Position numbers and translations under genes: made by a program. Below, piece by piece: positions 28,242 to 36,852 of a stretch of 40,876 nucleotides of DNA. Numbering within the stretch: position 1 is the stretch's first letter; every line of letters starts with the position of its first letter. The notes beneath the pieces were generated by a model that worked only from the letters and a program-made list of their open reading frames with translations, was not told the DNA's origin and did no database searches. Source of the stretch: Nitrosomonas eutropha (lineage in GTDB: Bacteria; Pseudomonadota; Gammaproteobacteria; Burkholderiales; Nitrosomonadaceae); NCBI RefSeq assembly GCF_900116685.1, contig NZ_FPBL01000012.1:1-40876 (forward strand). Reading direction: 5' to 3'.

Positions 28242-29705
28242 ATGAAGCCGACTCTGCAACTCAAGCTTTCTACCGGCCTTACACTGACACCGCAACTGAA
28301 ACAGTCAATTCAGCTGCTCCAACTATCTGCACTTGAACTCAACCAGGAAATCTCACGTATTGTCCAGGAAAACCCTTTGCTTGAGCTGGATGAAGGAATC
28401 AACCAAGAAGAATTCGAAACCGAAGGACGAGATTCCTCATTAGCATCATCAGATTTGTCTGCCACAGCTGAAACCGATGAGTCCCGGGATATCAGAGAAA
28501 ACACGGAAATTCTGGACGACTGGTCAGATAACTCATCGTATTCAGATCAGGAATCTTTTTTCGACACGCGCAGACAGAGTGATGAGGAATACGACCAGGA
28601 CTATTCCCGCCTGGTTAGCAAACCCGTCAGCTTGCGTGAACACCTGCTCATGCAAATCAGCTTGAGGCAGCGTTGTGAGCGAAAAAAGAAAATTACTGAA
28701 CTGCTGGTGGATAGTCTGGATGATGATGGTTATCTTACTCAGGATCTGGAAGAGCTTGCCAAGTTACTTCCGGCTGAACTGGAAATCAGCACCACAGACC
28801 TGAAGTCAGCTCTTGCTTATATTCAGCAACTGGATCCACCCGGCGTGGGGGCGCGCAATCTGCGGGAGTGTCTGTCTATACAGCTTTCAGCATTACCGGA
28901 TACAACACCACTACGGACGGAAGCACTCAAACTGGTCAATGAGCACCTGGAAAGTGTTGCTGCCAAAAACTTCCCATTGCTCAGGAAAGTTCTTGGCTGT
29001 GATGAAGCCTGTTTACAGTCAGTCTACCAATTGATCACTCAACTCAACCCCAAGCCTGGTGATGATTTCAGCGCAACAACAGCACGTTATGTCATTCCTG
29101 ATGTGATTGTGACCAAATCAGTTAAAGGCTGGGTGGCACAGCTCAATTCCGATTCAGCTCCGCGTGTGCGTGTTAACCATTTATATGCCGACATTCTGAA
29201 GCAAAATCGTAATGAGGCAACCCGGCCACTCATGGAGCAACTGAAAGAAGCCCGCTGGCTGATCAGAAATATCGACCAGCGCATGGTTACCATACTCCGG
29301 GTCAGTCAAGCGATTATTGATTGCCAGCAGGCATTCCTGGAGCATGGCGAAACAGCTGTGCGCCCCCTTGTCATGCGTGAAATTGCCGAAGTTCTTGGAT
29401 TACACGAATCAACCATTTCTCGTATCACAACCCAGAAGTATATGTGGACACCACACGGTATCTTTGAGCTCAAATATTTCTTTGGAAGCCACATTCCCGC
29501 TGAAACGGGTGAAGCACATTCAGCCATAGCTATTCGTGGACTTATTAAGCAATTGATCCAGAATGAAGATCGCAAAAAGCCGCTTAATGACAGTCAGGTT
29601 TCACAAATACTCGCACAACAGGGTATTGTTGTTGCTCGCCGTACTGTTGCAAAATATCGGGAGTTCATGCATATTCCCCCGACTAATTTACGTAAAATGC
29701 CCTAG
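28242..29705 (+). CDS. rpoN: RNA polymerase sigma-54 factor
   Basis: This 487-residue sigma-54 has a Gln/Leu-rich activator-interacting region I (LKLSTGLTLTPQLKQSIQLL), an acidic region II (about 45-115), the core-binding domain, a helix-turn-helix (LGLHESTISRITTQKYM) and the invariant RpoN box ARRTVAKYRE near the C terminus. It directs transcription from -24/-12 promoters with AAA+ activators. Placement after lptB and before hpf-ptsN is the standard gammaproteobacterial/betaproteobacterial order. Confidence 0.98.
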   Translation: MKPTLQLKLSTGLTLTPQLKQSIQLLQLSALELNQEISRIVQENPLLELDEGINQEEFETEGRDSSLASSDLSATAETDESRDIRENTEILDDWSDNSSYSDQESFFDTRRQSDEEYDQDYSRLVSKPVSLREHLLMQISLRQRCERKKKITELLVDSLDDDGYLTQDLEELAKLLPAELEISTTDLKSALAYIQQLDPPGVGARNLRECLSIQLSALPDTTPLRTEALKLVNEHLESVAAKNFPLLRKVLGCDEACLQSVYQLITQLNPKPGDDFSATTARYVIPDVIVTKSVKGWVAQLNSDSAPRVRVNHLYADILKQNRNEATRPLMEQLKEARWLIRNIDQRMVTILRVSQAIIDCQQAFLEHGETAVRPLVMREIAEVLGLHESTISRITTQKYMWTPHGIFELKYFFGSHIPAETGEAHSAIAIRGLIKQLIQNEDRKKPLNDSQVSQILAQQGIVVARRTVAKYREFMHIPPTNLRKMP

Positions 29706-29763
29706 GAAAATTCTGAAAAAATCGGCTGATTACTATGAAGTAAATCAAGGTGAAAAAGCGCAG

Positions 29764-29791
29764 TTTACAAATGACATATGTGCGCTTTAAA
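29764..29791 (+). promoter_or_regulatory. predicted sigma-70 promoter of hpf
   Basis: TTTACA (29764-29769), a 16-base spacer and TTTAAA (29786-29791), about 90 bases before the hpf ATG. The sequence from -35 to the discriminator (ending CGATTTC at 29794-29800) nearly repeats the one before ubiX, supporting a functional element. Confidence 0.55.
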
Positions 29792-29879
29792 CGCGATTTC
29801 AACTCAGCATAGCCAGGCAGATACTTTCAGGGCTTTCCATGGTACCCTTGAACACGACTCTCTCATATAAGGAGAAATA

Positions 29880-30215
29880 ATGAATTTGAATCTCACCGGT
29901 AATCACGTGGAAATCACACCTGCCATACGTGACTACGTTACGTCCAAAATTGAGAGGAGTACACGCCACTTTGACAATATTATGACTATCAATGTGACTC
30001 TTTCCGTGGATAAACTCAAACAAAAGGCTGAAGCTACGGTTCACTTGCCGGGTAGAGAGATTTTTGTCGAGGCCGATGGTACCGATATGTATGCCTCAAT
30101 TGATAGTCTGGCAGATAAGCTGGCCCGCCAAATCCTTAAGCATAAGGAAAAAAATATTAGACAGCGCAACGATCAGGGTGGGCTGAAAGATCAGGAATTT
30201 GAACAGCCCGAATAA
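29880..30215 (+). CDS. hpf: ribosome hibernation promoting factor (short form)
   Basis: This 111-residue protein is an HPF/YhbH: it starts LNLTGNHVEITPAIRDYVTSK and has the beta-alpha fold segments KAEATVHLPGREIFVEADGTDMY and IDSLADKLARQILKHKEK. It lacks the long C-terminal dimerisation domain, so it is the short type, which binds the 30S subunit in stationary phase. AAGGAG sits seven bases upstream of the ATG. It lies between rpoN and ptsN, but a strong predicted promoter before it allows separate expression. Confidence 0.96.
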   Translation: MNLNLTGNHVEITPAIRDYVTSKIERSTRHFDNIMTINVTLSVDKLKQKAEATVHLPGREIFVEADGTDMYASIDSLADKLARQILKHKEKNIRQRNDQGGLKDQEFEQPE

Positions 30216-30278
30216 ACCCGTCCACTTCTCCTCATATATCTGTAAAGACTGCGGCAGCGATGCCAGAAGAATCATAAA

Positions 30279-30404
30279 AAACGGGACTGCACCTGATCAA
30301 CAGCCAACTATAGCCATGTTGCCCACGAGGCAGAAAAGCTGGCCTGCAGAACATCAGCAAGCTCGGGCACATGACAACCAGCGGCATGAAAAGCAGTCCC
30401 GTTT
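30279..30404 (+). other. 126-nt nested inverted-repeat element (possible structured RNA)
   Basis: A perfect 12-bp inverted repeat, AAACGGGACTGC (30279-30290) and GCAGTCCCGTTT (30393-30404), encloses further nested complementary pairs: CATGTTGCCC (30315-30324) with GGGCACATG (30365-30373, one bulge), GAG (30327-30329) with CTC (30362-30364), and GCTG (30338-30341) with CAGC (30355-30358). Together they would fold as one long interrupted hairpin between hpf and ptsN. It could be a leader or processed RNA, a small RNA, or a small inverted-repeat element. Strand is assigned only from the flanking genes. Confidence 0.5.
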
Positions 30405-30453
30405 CCGATAAGAAGAAAACACCGCCTAATTTCCTAAAGTGGTTTGAATCTCC

Positions 30454-30924
30454 ATGAATCTCATTACTCAATTATTGCCGGAATCCAACATTATTATTGA
30501 TCTGGATGTGACCAGCAAGAAGCGTGTATTTGAGCAGGTTGGTCTATTATTTGAAAATACTCTGCATATTGCGCGCAGTCAGGTTTTTGACAGCTTGTTC
30601 GCACGTGAGAAACTCGGGTCAACCGGGCTTGGTCAGGGAGTCGCCATCCCGCATGGCCGGATCAAGGGACTGCGCGAAGCGGCTGCAGCGCTGGTCAGAA
30701 TGAAAGAGGCCATACCTTTCGATGCTCCGGACGGCCAGCCTGTCAGCATTGCCTGCATCCTACTGGTACCGGAAAAGGCAACAGATCAGCACTTGATGAT
30801 ACTGAGCGAACTGGCACAAATGTTCAGTAATAAAAGCTTCCGCGAAAAACTGCTCCACGGTCGGGATGCAAAAGAAATTCATCAGCTTATCTCTGAGTGG
30901 ACTCCTGAACATGTCTCAGGTTAG
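30454..30924 (+). CDS. ptsN: PTS nitrogen-related IIA component
   Basis: This 156-residue EIIA-Ntr is a phospho-carrier of the regulatory nitrogen PTS. It has the family N terminus (LLPESNIIIDLDVTSKKRVF), a KLGSTGLGQGVAIPHGRI segment with the phosphorylated His, and DGQPVSIACILLVPEKATDQHL. No sugar permease genes are in the window, so a regulatory role is likely. Its last 14 bases overlap hprK. Confidence 0.96.
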   Translation: MNLITQLLPESNIIIDLDVTSKKRVFEQVGLLFENTLHIARSQVFDSLFAREKLGSTGLGQGVAIPHGRIKGLREAAAALVRMKEAIPFDAPDGQPVSIACILLVPEKATDQHLMILSELAQMFSNKSFREKLLHGRDAKEIHQLISEWTPEHVSG

Positions 30925-31882
30925 CGTCACACAGCTGTTTGAAGAAAATAAGGAAAAGCTATCCCTGCAATGGGGTGAATCACCTCCCATTATAGACAGG
31001 CAGCTTGAGAATCACCTGATCACCAGCTCAACACAGGAACTGATCGGTCATCTCAACTTCGTTCACCCCAACTGGATACAGGTTCTGAACCAGACATCCG
31101 TCAAATATCTTGAACAGCTTGATGATTTTTCCCTGCAAAAAAGATTGAATCAACTGGCCAGAAGTCAACTGGCCTGCCTGATCGTAGCAGACGATGCGCC
31201 AATCCCGTATTCCATCAAACAGTTCGTAAATGAACAATCTATCCCGTTGATTCGTTCGGAAATTGCCAGTCTTGAAATTATCTGGGGATTACAAACCTAT
31301 CTTGTACGGGTGCTAGCACCTGTTATCAGTCGGCATGGCGTGTTGCTGGATGTGCTCGGAATGGGTGTCATGATCACTGGAGAGAGTGGCGTTGGTAAAA
31401 GTGAGCTGGCTCTGGAGCTTATCAGCCGTGGACATGGCCTGGTCGCGGATGATGTCGTCGAATTACGCCGCATTGGTCCTGAAACGCTGGAAGGCAAGTG
31501 TCCGCCACTGCTGCGTGATTTTCTCGAAGTACGCGGACTGGGATTACTGAATATTCGTACCATATTCGGAGAAACTGCAATTCGGCGACATAAAAATATG
31601 AAGCTGATTGTACAGCTTGAAAAAACTGTTGGCAGTAGTACTAATGCTTATGAACGACTGCCACTGAGTAACCTCAACGAAATTATTCTGAATGTCAGTA
31701 TCCGCAAGGTGACTATTCCGGTTGCTGCTGGCCGTAATCTGGCGGTATTGGTAGAAGCAGCAGTCCGGAATTATATTTTGCAACTACGGGGGATCGACAG
31801 TACCCAGGAATTTGTCCGTCGCCATGAATCAGAAATGAATGGGAACACTACGGAACACTTCGACGATCCTCATACCGAGTGA
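30911..31882 (+). CDS. hprK: HPr kinase/phosphorylase
   Basis: The ATG at 30911 gives 323 residues; an upstream frame opening inside ptsN is not used. The N-terminal domain has VHPNWIQVLN; the kinase domain has the P-loop GESGVGKS (157-164), RGHGLVADD (173-181) and the HprK signature EVRGLGLLNI (206-215). It phosphorylates or dephosphorylates Ser46 of HPr. rapZ, usually next in proteobacteria, is absent; ubiX with its own promoter follows. Confidence 0.97.
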   Translation: MSQVSVTQLFEENKEKLSLQWGESPPIIDRQLENHLITSSTQELIGHLNFVHPNWIQVLNQTSVKYLEQLDDFSLQKRLNQLARSQLACLIVADDAPIPYSIKQFVNEQSIPLIRSEIASLEIIWGLQTYLVRVLAPVISRHGVLLDVLGMGVMITGESGVGKSELALELISRGHGLVADDVVELRRIGPETLEGKCPPLLRDFLEVRGLGLLNIRTIFGETAIRRHKNMKLIVQLEKTVGSSTNAYERLPLSNLNEIILNVSIRKVTIPVAAGRNLAVLVEAAVRNYILQLRGIDSTQEFVRRHESEMNGNTTEHFDDPHTE

Positions 31883-31990
31883 GGCGAGAATCTGCCATAT
31901 AACCATCTTACCTCTACAGCCATCTCTATTATGAAAGCCCTAGGAAAAGAACAGATCACGGCAAAGTGGAATCAGACAAAAAATATATAA

Positions 31991-32018
31991 TTTACAGGCA
32001 GTAACTGTGTACTTTAAA
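31991..32018 (+). promoter_or_regulatory. predicted sigma-70 promoter of ubiX
   Basis: TTTACA (31991-31996), 16 bases, TTTAAA (32013-32018), then CGATTTC at 32021-32027, about 60 bases before the ubiX ATG. The same layout and many of the same bases occur before hpf. Confidence 0.55.
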
Positions 32019-32076
32019 CCCGATTTCGGCACAATACAGTCAGACAGCCACTCTTCAGAATCTTCTCCGGAAAAAT

Positions 32077-32691
32077 ATGAGTGAAAAGAAAATAATTACG
32101 GTTGCCCTGACTGGCGCGTCTGGTATGCCGTATGGAATTCGTCTGCTGGAAATACTTCTGCAGCAAGGTCATCGGGTTTATTTGCTTTATTCCCAAGCAG
32201 CCCAAATTGTGGCACAGCAGGAAATGGCCCTGACGCTATCCCCTCGTCCCAAAGAAACAGAAACTTTCCTGAATGGCTATTTTAATGTTGAACCAGGCTT
32301 GCTCAGGGTTTTTGGTCGGGAGGAATGGTTTGCACCGGTCGCTTCCGGCTCCAACCCCGCTGATGCCATGGTAATCTGCCCCTGTACTATGGGCACCCTA
32401 TCCGCTGTGGCAGCCGGTTTGGGACAAAAACTGATAGAACGTGCGGCAGATGTCATGCTGAAAGAGCAGCGTAAACTCATTCTGGTCGCCCGGGAAACGC
32501 CTTTCTCAGTTATCCATCTGGAAAATATGCTAAAGCTCGCACGCAGCGGTGCGACGATACTTCCCGCCAACCCCGGTTTTTACCATCTGCCTGAAAACAT
32601 TCAGGACATCGTTGATTTCATCGTCGCACGTGTACTTGATCAGCTCGGTGTAACACATACCTTGATGCCCCGTTGGGGGGATGATGAGTAA
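32077..32691 (+). CDS. ubiX: flavin prenyltransferase UbiX
   Basis: UbiX prenylates FMN to make the cofactor of the UbiD decarboxylase in ubiquinone synthesis. The 204-residue sequence has ALTGASGMPYGIRLLEIL, SGSNPADAMVICPCTMGTL, IERAADVMLKEQRKLILVAR-type residues and the late FSVIHLENMLKLARSGATILP, all at family positions. It has its own predicted promoter, so it is not simply the tail of the hprK transcript. The terminator hairpin starts within its last codons. Confidence 0.96.
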   Translation: MSEKKIITVALTGASGMPYGIRLLEILLQQGHRVYLLYSQAAQIVAQQEMALTLSPRPKETETFLNGYFNVEPGLLRVFGREEWFAPVASGSNPADAMVICPCTMGTLSAVAAGLGQKLIERAADVMLKEQRKLILVARETPFSVIHLENMLKLARSGATILPANPGFYHLPENIQDIVDFIVARVLDQLGVTHTLMPRWGDDE

Positions 32692-32716
32692 GTCAAAAAC
32701 TCTTTTTTGACTTACT
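32687..32716. terminator. bidirectional terminator between ubiX and fau
   Basis: AGTAAGTCAAAAA (32687-32699) and TTTTTGACTTACT (32704-32716) form a 13-bp perfect stem with a 4-base loop. The A/T ends supply a U tract in both directions, fitting the two converging genes. Confidence 0.85.
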
Positions 32717-32735
32717 CCGTCAGAAACAAAGCCGG

Positions 32736-33374
32736 CTAATCCCCGATAAAACTATTTTTGGCTGCACAATCGGCCACTGCCAGTGGTACAAGGCCAGCAT
32801 CTGTTCTGCATAAAATGGATTGTTCAGTCACAATATAATCCATTGGAATGTCATGTTGCTGTGGATGAATCGTTGGCAAGCGCAGCATCTCAAATACCAC
32901 ACCAATAGCGAGCGGACGCGGATTCATCGTTGCGAGTGTGCGATCAAAATAACCGCTGCCATAGCCAAGACGATAACCTTGCTCATCAAAGCCAAGCAGT
33001 GGAATGATAATACTGTCAACAGTTATTTCCCGGGTATTGTCAGGAAGCGGTATTCCGTAAATATCCTTTTTCATTGGAGCTCCCGGCCACCATTCGATGA
33101 ACCTGAGTGGCTCCTCTTTACCAATTACCTCTGGTAAGGCAAGAGTAGCACCACGTGTTCTCAAGTCTGTCATGGCTGGTACCGGGTCATATTCACCCTG
33201 ATGTGGCCAATAAAAACCAATCCGCTGATTCTTAAGGATGGGAAAACCTTGTGTCAGTGCAGCGGTAATTGCATCGTTCCAGAGCGCGCGCTGTACTGCC
33301 GGGATCTGCTGGCGTAATTCGCGCAGACGAGTACGCTGCTGTTGTTTCCAGTGCCGGGAAGTTACGTTACTCAT
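32736..33374 (-). CDS. fau: 5-formyltetrahydrofolate cyclo-ligase
   Basis: This 212-residue enzyme converts 5-formyltetrahydrofolate to 5,10-methenyltetrahydrofolate with ATP. The N-terminal KQQQRTRLRELRQQ segment is rich in basic residues, and the diagnostic GFDEQGYRLGYGSGYFDRTLA-type segment (binding phosphate and Mg) is at about residues 130-150. Its start overlaps the mutY end by eight bases. In many proteobacteria 6S RNA lies just before fau, but here mutY occupies that place. Confidence 0.94.
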   Translation of the reverse strand: MSNVTSRHWKQQQRTRLRELRQQIPAVQRALWNDAITAALTQGFPILKNQRIGFYWPHQGEYDPVPAMTDLRTRGATLALPEVIGKEEPLRFIEWWPGAPMKKDIYGIPLPDNTREITVDSIIIPLLGFDEQGYRLGYGSGYFDRTLATMNPRPLAIGVVFEMLRLPTIHPQQHDIPMDYIVTEQSILCRTDAGLVPLAVADCAAKNSFIGD

Positions 33375-34500
33375 GAATAAAAGATTGGAATAAGGACTGG
33401 GTCATTAACAACAATTTTCTGACAGGAGCGGGTATTGCCCGTTGCAAAGCCTCATCGATCGTCACCCAAAGACAGTCATTTTCCTTGCTATTTTCTTCAC
33501 ATTCGGGCAAATACATTATTGATCGCAGCAGTTGTGGCTGAATAGTCAATTTAAAATGAGTGAACGTATGTTGCAAATGAGGAAGCTCGGCAAATTTTAT
33601 CACCTGTAGATGTAAATTCTTTTTACAGTAATCAACACTGTCCTGATCGATGGAAGTTTCTGGGAAACACCACAATCCACCCCAAATACCGGGAACTGGT
33701 CGCTTCTTCAGCAAAATCTGCCCTTGATCCAGGAGGATCAAATGTACAATTTCTTTGACAGGAAGCGTTTTCCTGGGCCTGGAAACAGGCAGAACAGCTG
33801 TCAGATCATTCTGATACGCATAGCAATCCACCTGTAGCGGGCAATGTTCGCAACGCGGTTGGGTACGCACACAGACCAGCGCTCCAAGATCCATTAATGC
33901 CTGGGTATAGGATGCTATGGTTTTATGATCTTCTTCAACAGGCAACAGACCTTCCGCCAATTGCCACAACTGTTCTTCAATCATTCTTTCGCCCGGGTGC
34001 CCGTTGACACCGAAGTAACGGATCAAAATACGCTTGACGTTGCCGTCAAGAATCGTGCAGCGCTTACCAAACGCAAAAGCAGCAATGGCCGCGGCGGTAG
34101 AACGACCGATCCCCGGTAATCGTTGAAGTGTAGCGGTATCCTGCGGAAATACACCATCATACTGCTCTATTATCATACGTGCTGCCCGGTGCAGATTACG
34201 CCCACGTGAGTAATAACCCAAACCACTCCATAGCGTGAGCACTTCTTCAACCGGCGCGCTGGCAAGTGGTGCAATATTTGGGAAAACAGTCATAAAACGC
34301 TCGTAATATGGAATAACCGTGCTGACTTGTGTTTGTTGCAGCATTATCTCGGATATCCATATAGCATATGGATCGCTGATACCCTGCCATGGTAGAGAAT
34401 GTCGCCCGTATGCGAGCTGCCAGCAGATCAATCTGTCAGCGAAAAAATCTGGTTCAGCAGCTGAAATCTGAGGCCGTCTGGTTGCCTGTTGAATCAACAA
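33367..34500 (-). CDS. mutY: A/G-specific adenine glycosylase
   Basis: MutY removes adenine mispaired with 8-oxoguanine. The 377-residue product has the helix-hairpin-helix LPGIGRST (128-135), catalytic Glu51 in ISEIMLQQTQV, Asp152 in LDGNV, and the [4Fe-4S] cysteines 210, 217, 220 and 226 (C-x6-C-x2-C-x5-C). A C-terminal NUDIX-like recognition domain starts near residue 245. The start is uncertain: the frame opens after a TGA with tandem TTG codons at 34500 and 34497, without a good ribosome site, and no ATG precedes the conserved core. Confidence 0.95.
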   Translation of the reverse strand: MLIQQATRRPQISAAEPDFFADRLICWQLAYGRHSLPWQGISDPYAIWISEIMLQQTQVSTVIPYYERFMTVFPNIAPLASAPVEEVLTLWSGLGYYSRGRNLHRAARMIIEQYDGVFPQDTATLQRLPGIGRSTAAAIAAFAFGKRCTILDGNVKRILIRYFGVNGHPGERMIEEQLWQLAEGLLPVEEDHKTIASYTQALMDLGALVCVRTQPRCEHCPLQVDCYAYQNDLTAVLPVSRPRKTLPVKEIVHLILLDQGQILLKKRPVPGIWGGLWCFPETSIDQDSVDYCKKNLHLQVIKFAELPHLQHTFTHFKLTIQPQLLRSIMYLPECEENSKENDCLWVTIDEALQRAIPAPVRKLLLMTQSLFQSFIHE

Positions 34501-34521
34501 TTTAGCGGTACATCATATTTT

Positions 34522-35058
34522 CTAGTCATCATTTTTCTCCATGTATTTTCCCAACAGAAGAGCCTGTAGGATAATAAAGATAAACATCAGTCCCATGAAG
34601 CCAAACAATTTGAAATTTACCCAGGTATCGGTCGAATAGTTATAGGCAACGTAAAGATTAATGGCTCCCATTGCACCAAAAAAAACCGACCAGCTGGTAT
34701 TGAGCCTGATCCAAGCCGGTTCAGGTAACTTGATCTGATCTTTCATCATAGTCTGGATCAGATTCTTTCTGAATCCTTTGTGTGCCAGAAAAAGAATGAC
34801 TGCAAATAACCAGTAGAGCACGGTAGGTTTCCATTTAATAAAAGTCTCATCCTGCAAGATCAGTGTTGCACCACCAAAAACGACGATGATTGCAAGGCTC
34901 ACCCATAGCATATTGTCAACCTTACGATGGCGCAGCCACACCCAGCCAATTTGTGCGAAAGTAGCAACAATAGCAACTGTGGTCGCGCTATAGATACCGT
35001 AAATTTTGTAAGTAGCAAAAAACAGGATTATTGGAAAAAGGTCAAAAAGAAATTTCAT
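34522..35058 (-). CDS. yciB: septation protein A / inner membrane protein YciB
   Basis: This 178-residue, five-helix inner-membrane protein starts [21 protein letters not shown], the conserved YciB/IspZ N terminus. It has [18 protein letters not shown] and a [27 protein letters not shown] loop. The family affects septation and envelope integrity; the mechanism is not known. AGAGGT precedes the ATG. It leads the yciB-mutY-fau strand group, with mutY 21 bases on. Confidence 0.95.
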   Translation of the reverse strand: MKFLFDLFPIILFFATYKIYGIYSATTVAIVATFAQIGWVWLRHRKVDNMLWVSLAIIVVFGGATLILQDETFIKWKPTVLYWLFAVILFLAHKGFRKNLIQTMMKDQIKLPEPAWIRLNTSWSVFFGAMGAINLYVAYNYSTDTWVNFKLFGFMGLMFIFIILQALLLGKYMEKNDD

Positions 35059-35154
35059 TCAAAATACCTCTAGTGTTGCCAATATAGTCATATTTATAGT
35101 TCTCGTTGTACCAGTGACATATTTATCTTAATGCAACATCATCAGAAATAGACG

Positions 35155-36852
35155 CTATCTGACTGAAGTCAGGTTGGCCGTGGATAGTGCATTCAAATTG
35201 CCGAGATCTAACTGCTGATCGGCAAGGCCAAGCATTACAGGACGCGACGAAAGGATCAGAGTCGTATGGCTATCGAGCAATAGGTGCAACGCGCGCATCA
35301 AGGCAGCACTATCGGTATCAAAACAGGCGGAACTCTCATCCAAAATGATAATACTTGGATTCTTCAATAGTGCACGAGCAATAAAAATACGCTGACGCTG
35401 GTCATCGGAAAGCACAACGTTACATTTTTTGAGCTTCGTTTGCAGACCATGTGGCAGCTTACAGATAAATTCCATTGCCTGACTAGCATGTGCTGCTGTA
35501 GTAATCGCTATCTCCTTACTGCAACGTAAACTACCGTAGGCAATATTTGCTGCAACCGTATCAGTTAAAAGATCTTCATCTGGAGTAATCCAGGCGATAT
35601 TGCCACATAATTCAGCATGGCTTATCTGATTAATATCTTTATCATCCAGCAAAATTCTGCCGGTTGATGGTTGTTCGAAACCACAAATAAGATCGGCAAA
35701 TAGTTTATTAATACGAGTATCATAACTTATTAATACAATTTTCTTTCCAGGAGCAATTTTAAGGTTAAAGCAGGGTAGCCAGGTTTTTTTCTGATAATCC
35801 TTATAACTGACACTCTCAAGCTGCAGCTTACCCTTGGCACGTTCAATCCGGGCAGTATAAGTATCTTCAACAGTCGTTTCAGAATCTCGATCCAACAATG
35901 AAAAAATAAAGTGCAATGCTTCATTACATTGTTGCAGTAACAAATTGATACGAGACAATCGCTTCAATGGGAAAACAAGCATCAGCCCCGCCGTAAAAAA
36001 CGCAACGGCATCCTCCACAGTTAATTGGTTCAGAATAAGTTGTTGTAAAAAATAATAAAGAAACCCTGCAAATATCCCCATCAGGAAAATGGAGGCCAAT
36101 AATTCCAGCAATCCTGTCTGACAAATCTGCCTCAGTAAAGTACGTTGTAATTGTTTGAACATATTCCGAATATGCTCAACCTCTTGTTTATAGCCCTTAT
36201 CCAAGAAGATAACTCTACTATGTCGCAGTGTTTTGGATATCACTCTGGAAACTTCATGTTGTTCTTGATCCAGCATACTTCGCTGATAAGTATTTGCATA
36301 AAATATCTGCCTGATAAAAAGCGCTGCAGCCAGCACTGTCAGCATCAACAATGATATATCCGGATTCAGCCAGATCATTACTGAAAACAATCCGATTGCA
36401 ACCAGGGAATCTCTATATAAACAGATTCCAAGCGAAATAGTATTGCGATATAACTTTTCTATGGATTCGAAGAAGTATAAGGAAATTGTATTAGCAGGAA
36501 GATCGGAACAAGCAGGCGGTAATATCAGTAATTTCCTGAATATCTCCACGCGTATATTCAGTATGAGCCCGTCAAGCAAGCGATGAATCACATAATATCC
36601 TGACCAGCTGGCGATAACGATTGTTAACAGAAGCACCACCAATATCAAAGGAAGTGATTGCAATAACTGCCGGTTACCCCCGGGTAATATTTGAGTAAAT
36701 AATTGCCCTACTATCAATGGAATCAATGAAGCTGAGAAAGCAGCCAATCCACCAACAGCAATGATTATTATAAAGGATGTCCAGTGGGATCCATCCCAGG
36801 TTAAAAAGCGCTTCAACAGCTCAATTTGAATCACTAGCCGCTTATCTGGCAT
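35155..36852 (-). CDS. ABC exporter-like protein with degenerate ATPase motifs
   Basis: This 565-residue protein has the layout of MsbA-type exporters: a six-helix membrane domain (about 1-310) and a C-terminal nucleotide-binding domain (about 340-550). The domain is badly eroded. Where Walker A should read G-x-x-G-x-G-K-S/T there is S376-YDTRIN-K383, with Asn382 in place of the catalytic Lys. The Q-loop Gln is replaced by Pro424, the signature is LSDDQ (481-485) and the switch His is Ser536. Only Walker B (IIILDE, Glu506) and the D-loop look usable. The open frame is intact, so it may be a retained non-hydrolysing protein, a half-transporter needing a partner, or an early pseudogene. Confidence 0.85.
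   Translation of the reverse strand: MPDKRLVIQIELLKRFLTWDGSHWTSFIIIIAVGGLAAFSASLIPLIVGQLFTQILPGGNRQLLQSLPLILVVLLLTIVIASWSGYYVIHRLLDGLILNIRVEIFRKLLILPPACSDLPANTISLYFFESIEKLYRNTISLGICLYRDSLVAIGLFSVMIWLNPDISLLMLTVLAAALFIRQIFYANTYQRSMLDQEQHEVSRVISKTLRHSRVIFLDKGYKQEVEHIRNMFKQLQRTLLRQICQTGLLELLASIFLMGIFAGFLYYFLQQLILNQLTVEDAVAFFTAGLMLVFPLKRLSRINLLLQQCNEALHFIFSLLDRDSETTVEDTYTARIERAKGKLQLESVSYKDYQKKTWLPCFNLKIAPGKKIVLISYDTRINKLFADLICGFEQPSTGRILLDDKDINQISHAELCGNIAWITPDEDLLTDTVAANIAYGSLRCSKEIAITTAAHASQAMEFICKLPHGLQTKLKKCNVVLSDDQRQRIFIARALLKNPSIIILDESSACFDTDSAALMRALHLLLDSHTTLILSSRPVMLGLADQQLDLGNLNALSTANLTSVR

Noticed and set aside
30279..30404. 6S RNA
   Set aside because: It is shorter than 6S RNA and I could not recognise the large central bubble; 6S usually lies near fau, where mutY sits here.
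32736..33374. 6S RNA directly upstream of fau
   Set aside because: fau overlaps mutY by eight bases, leaving no room.
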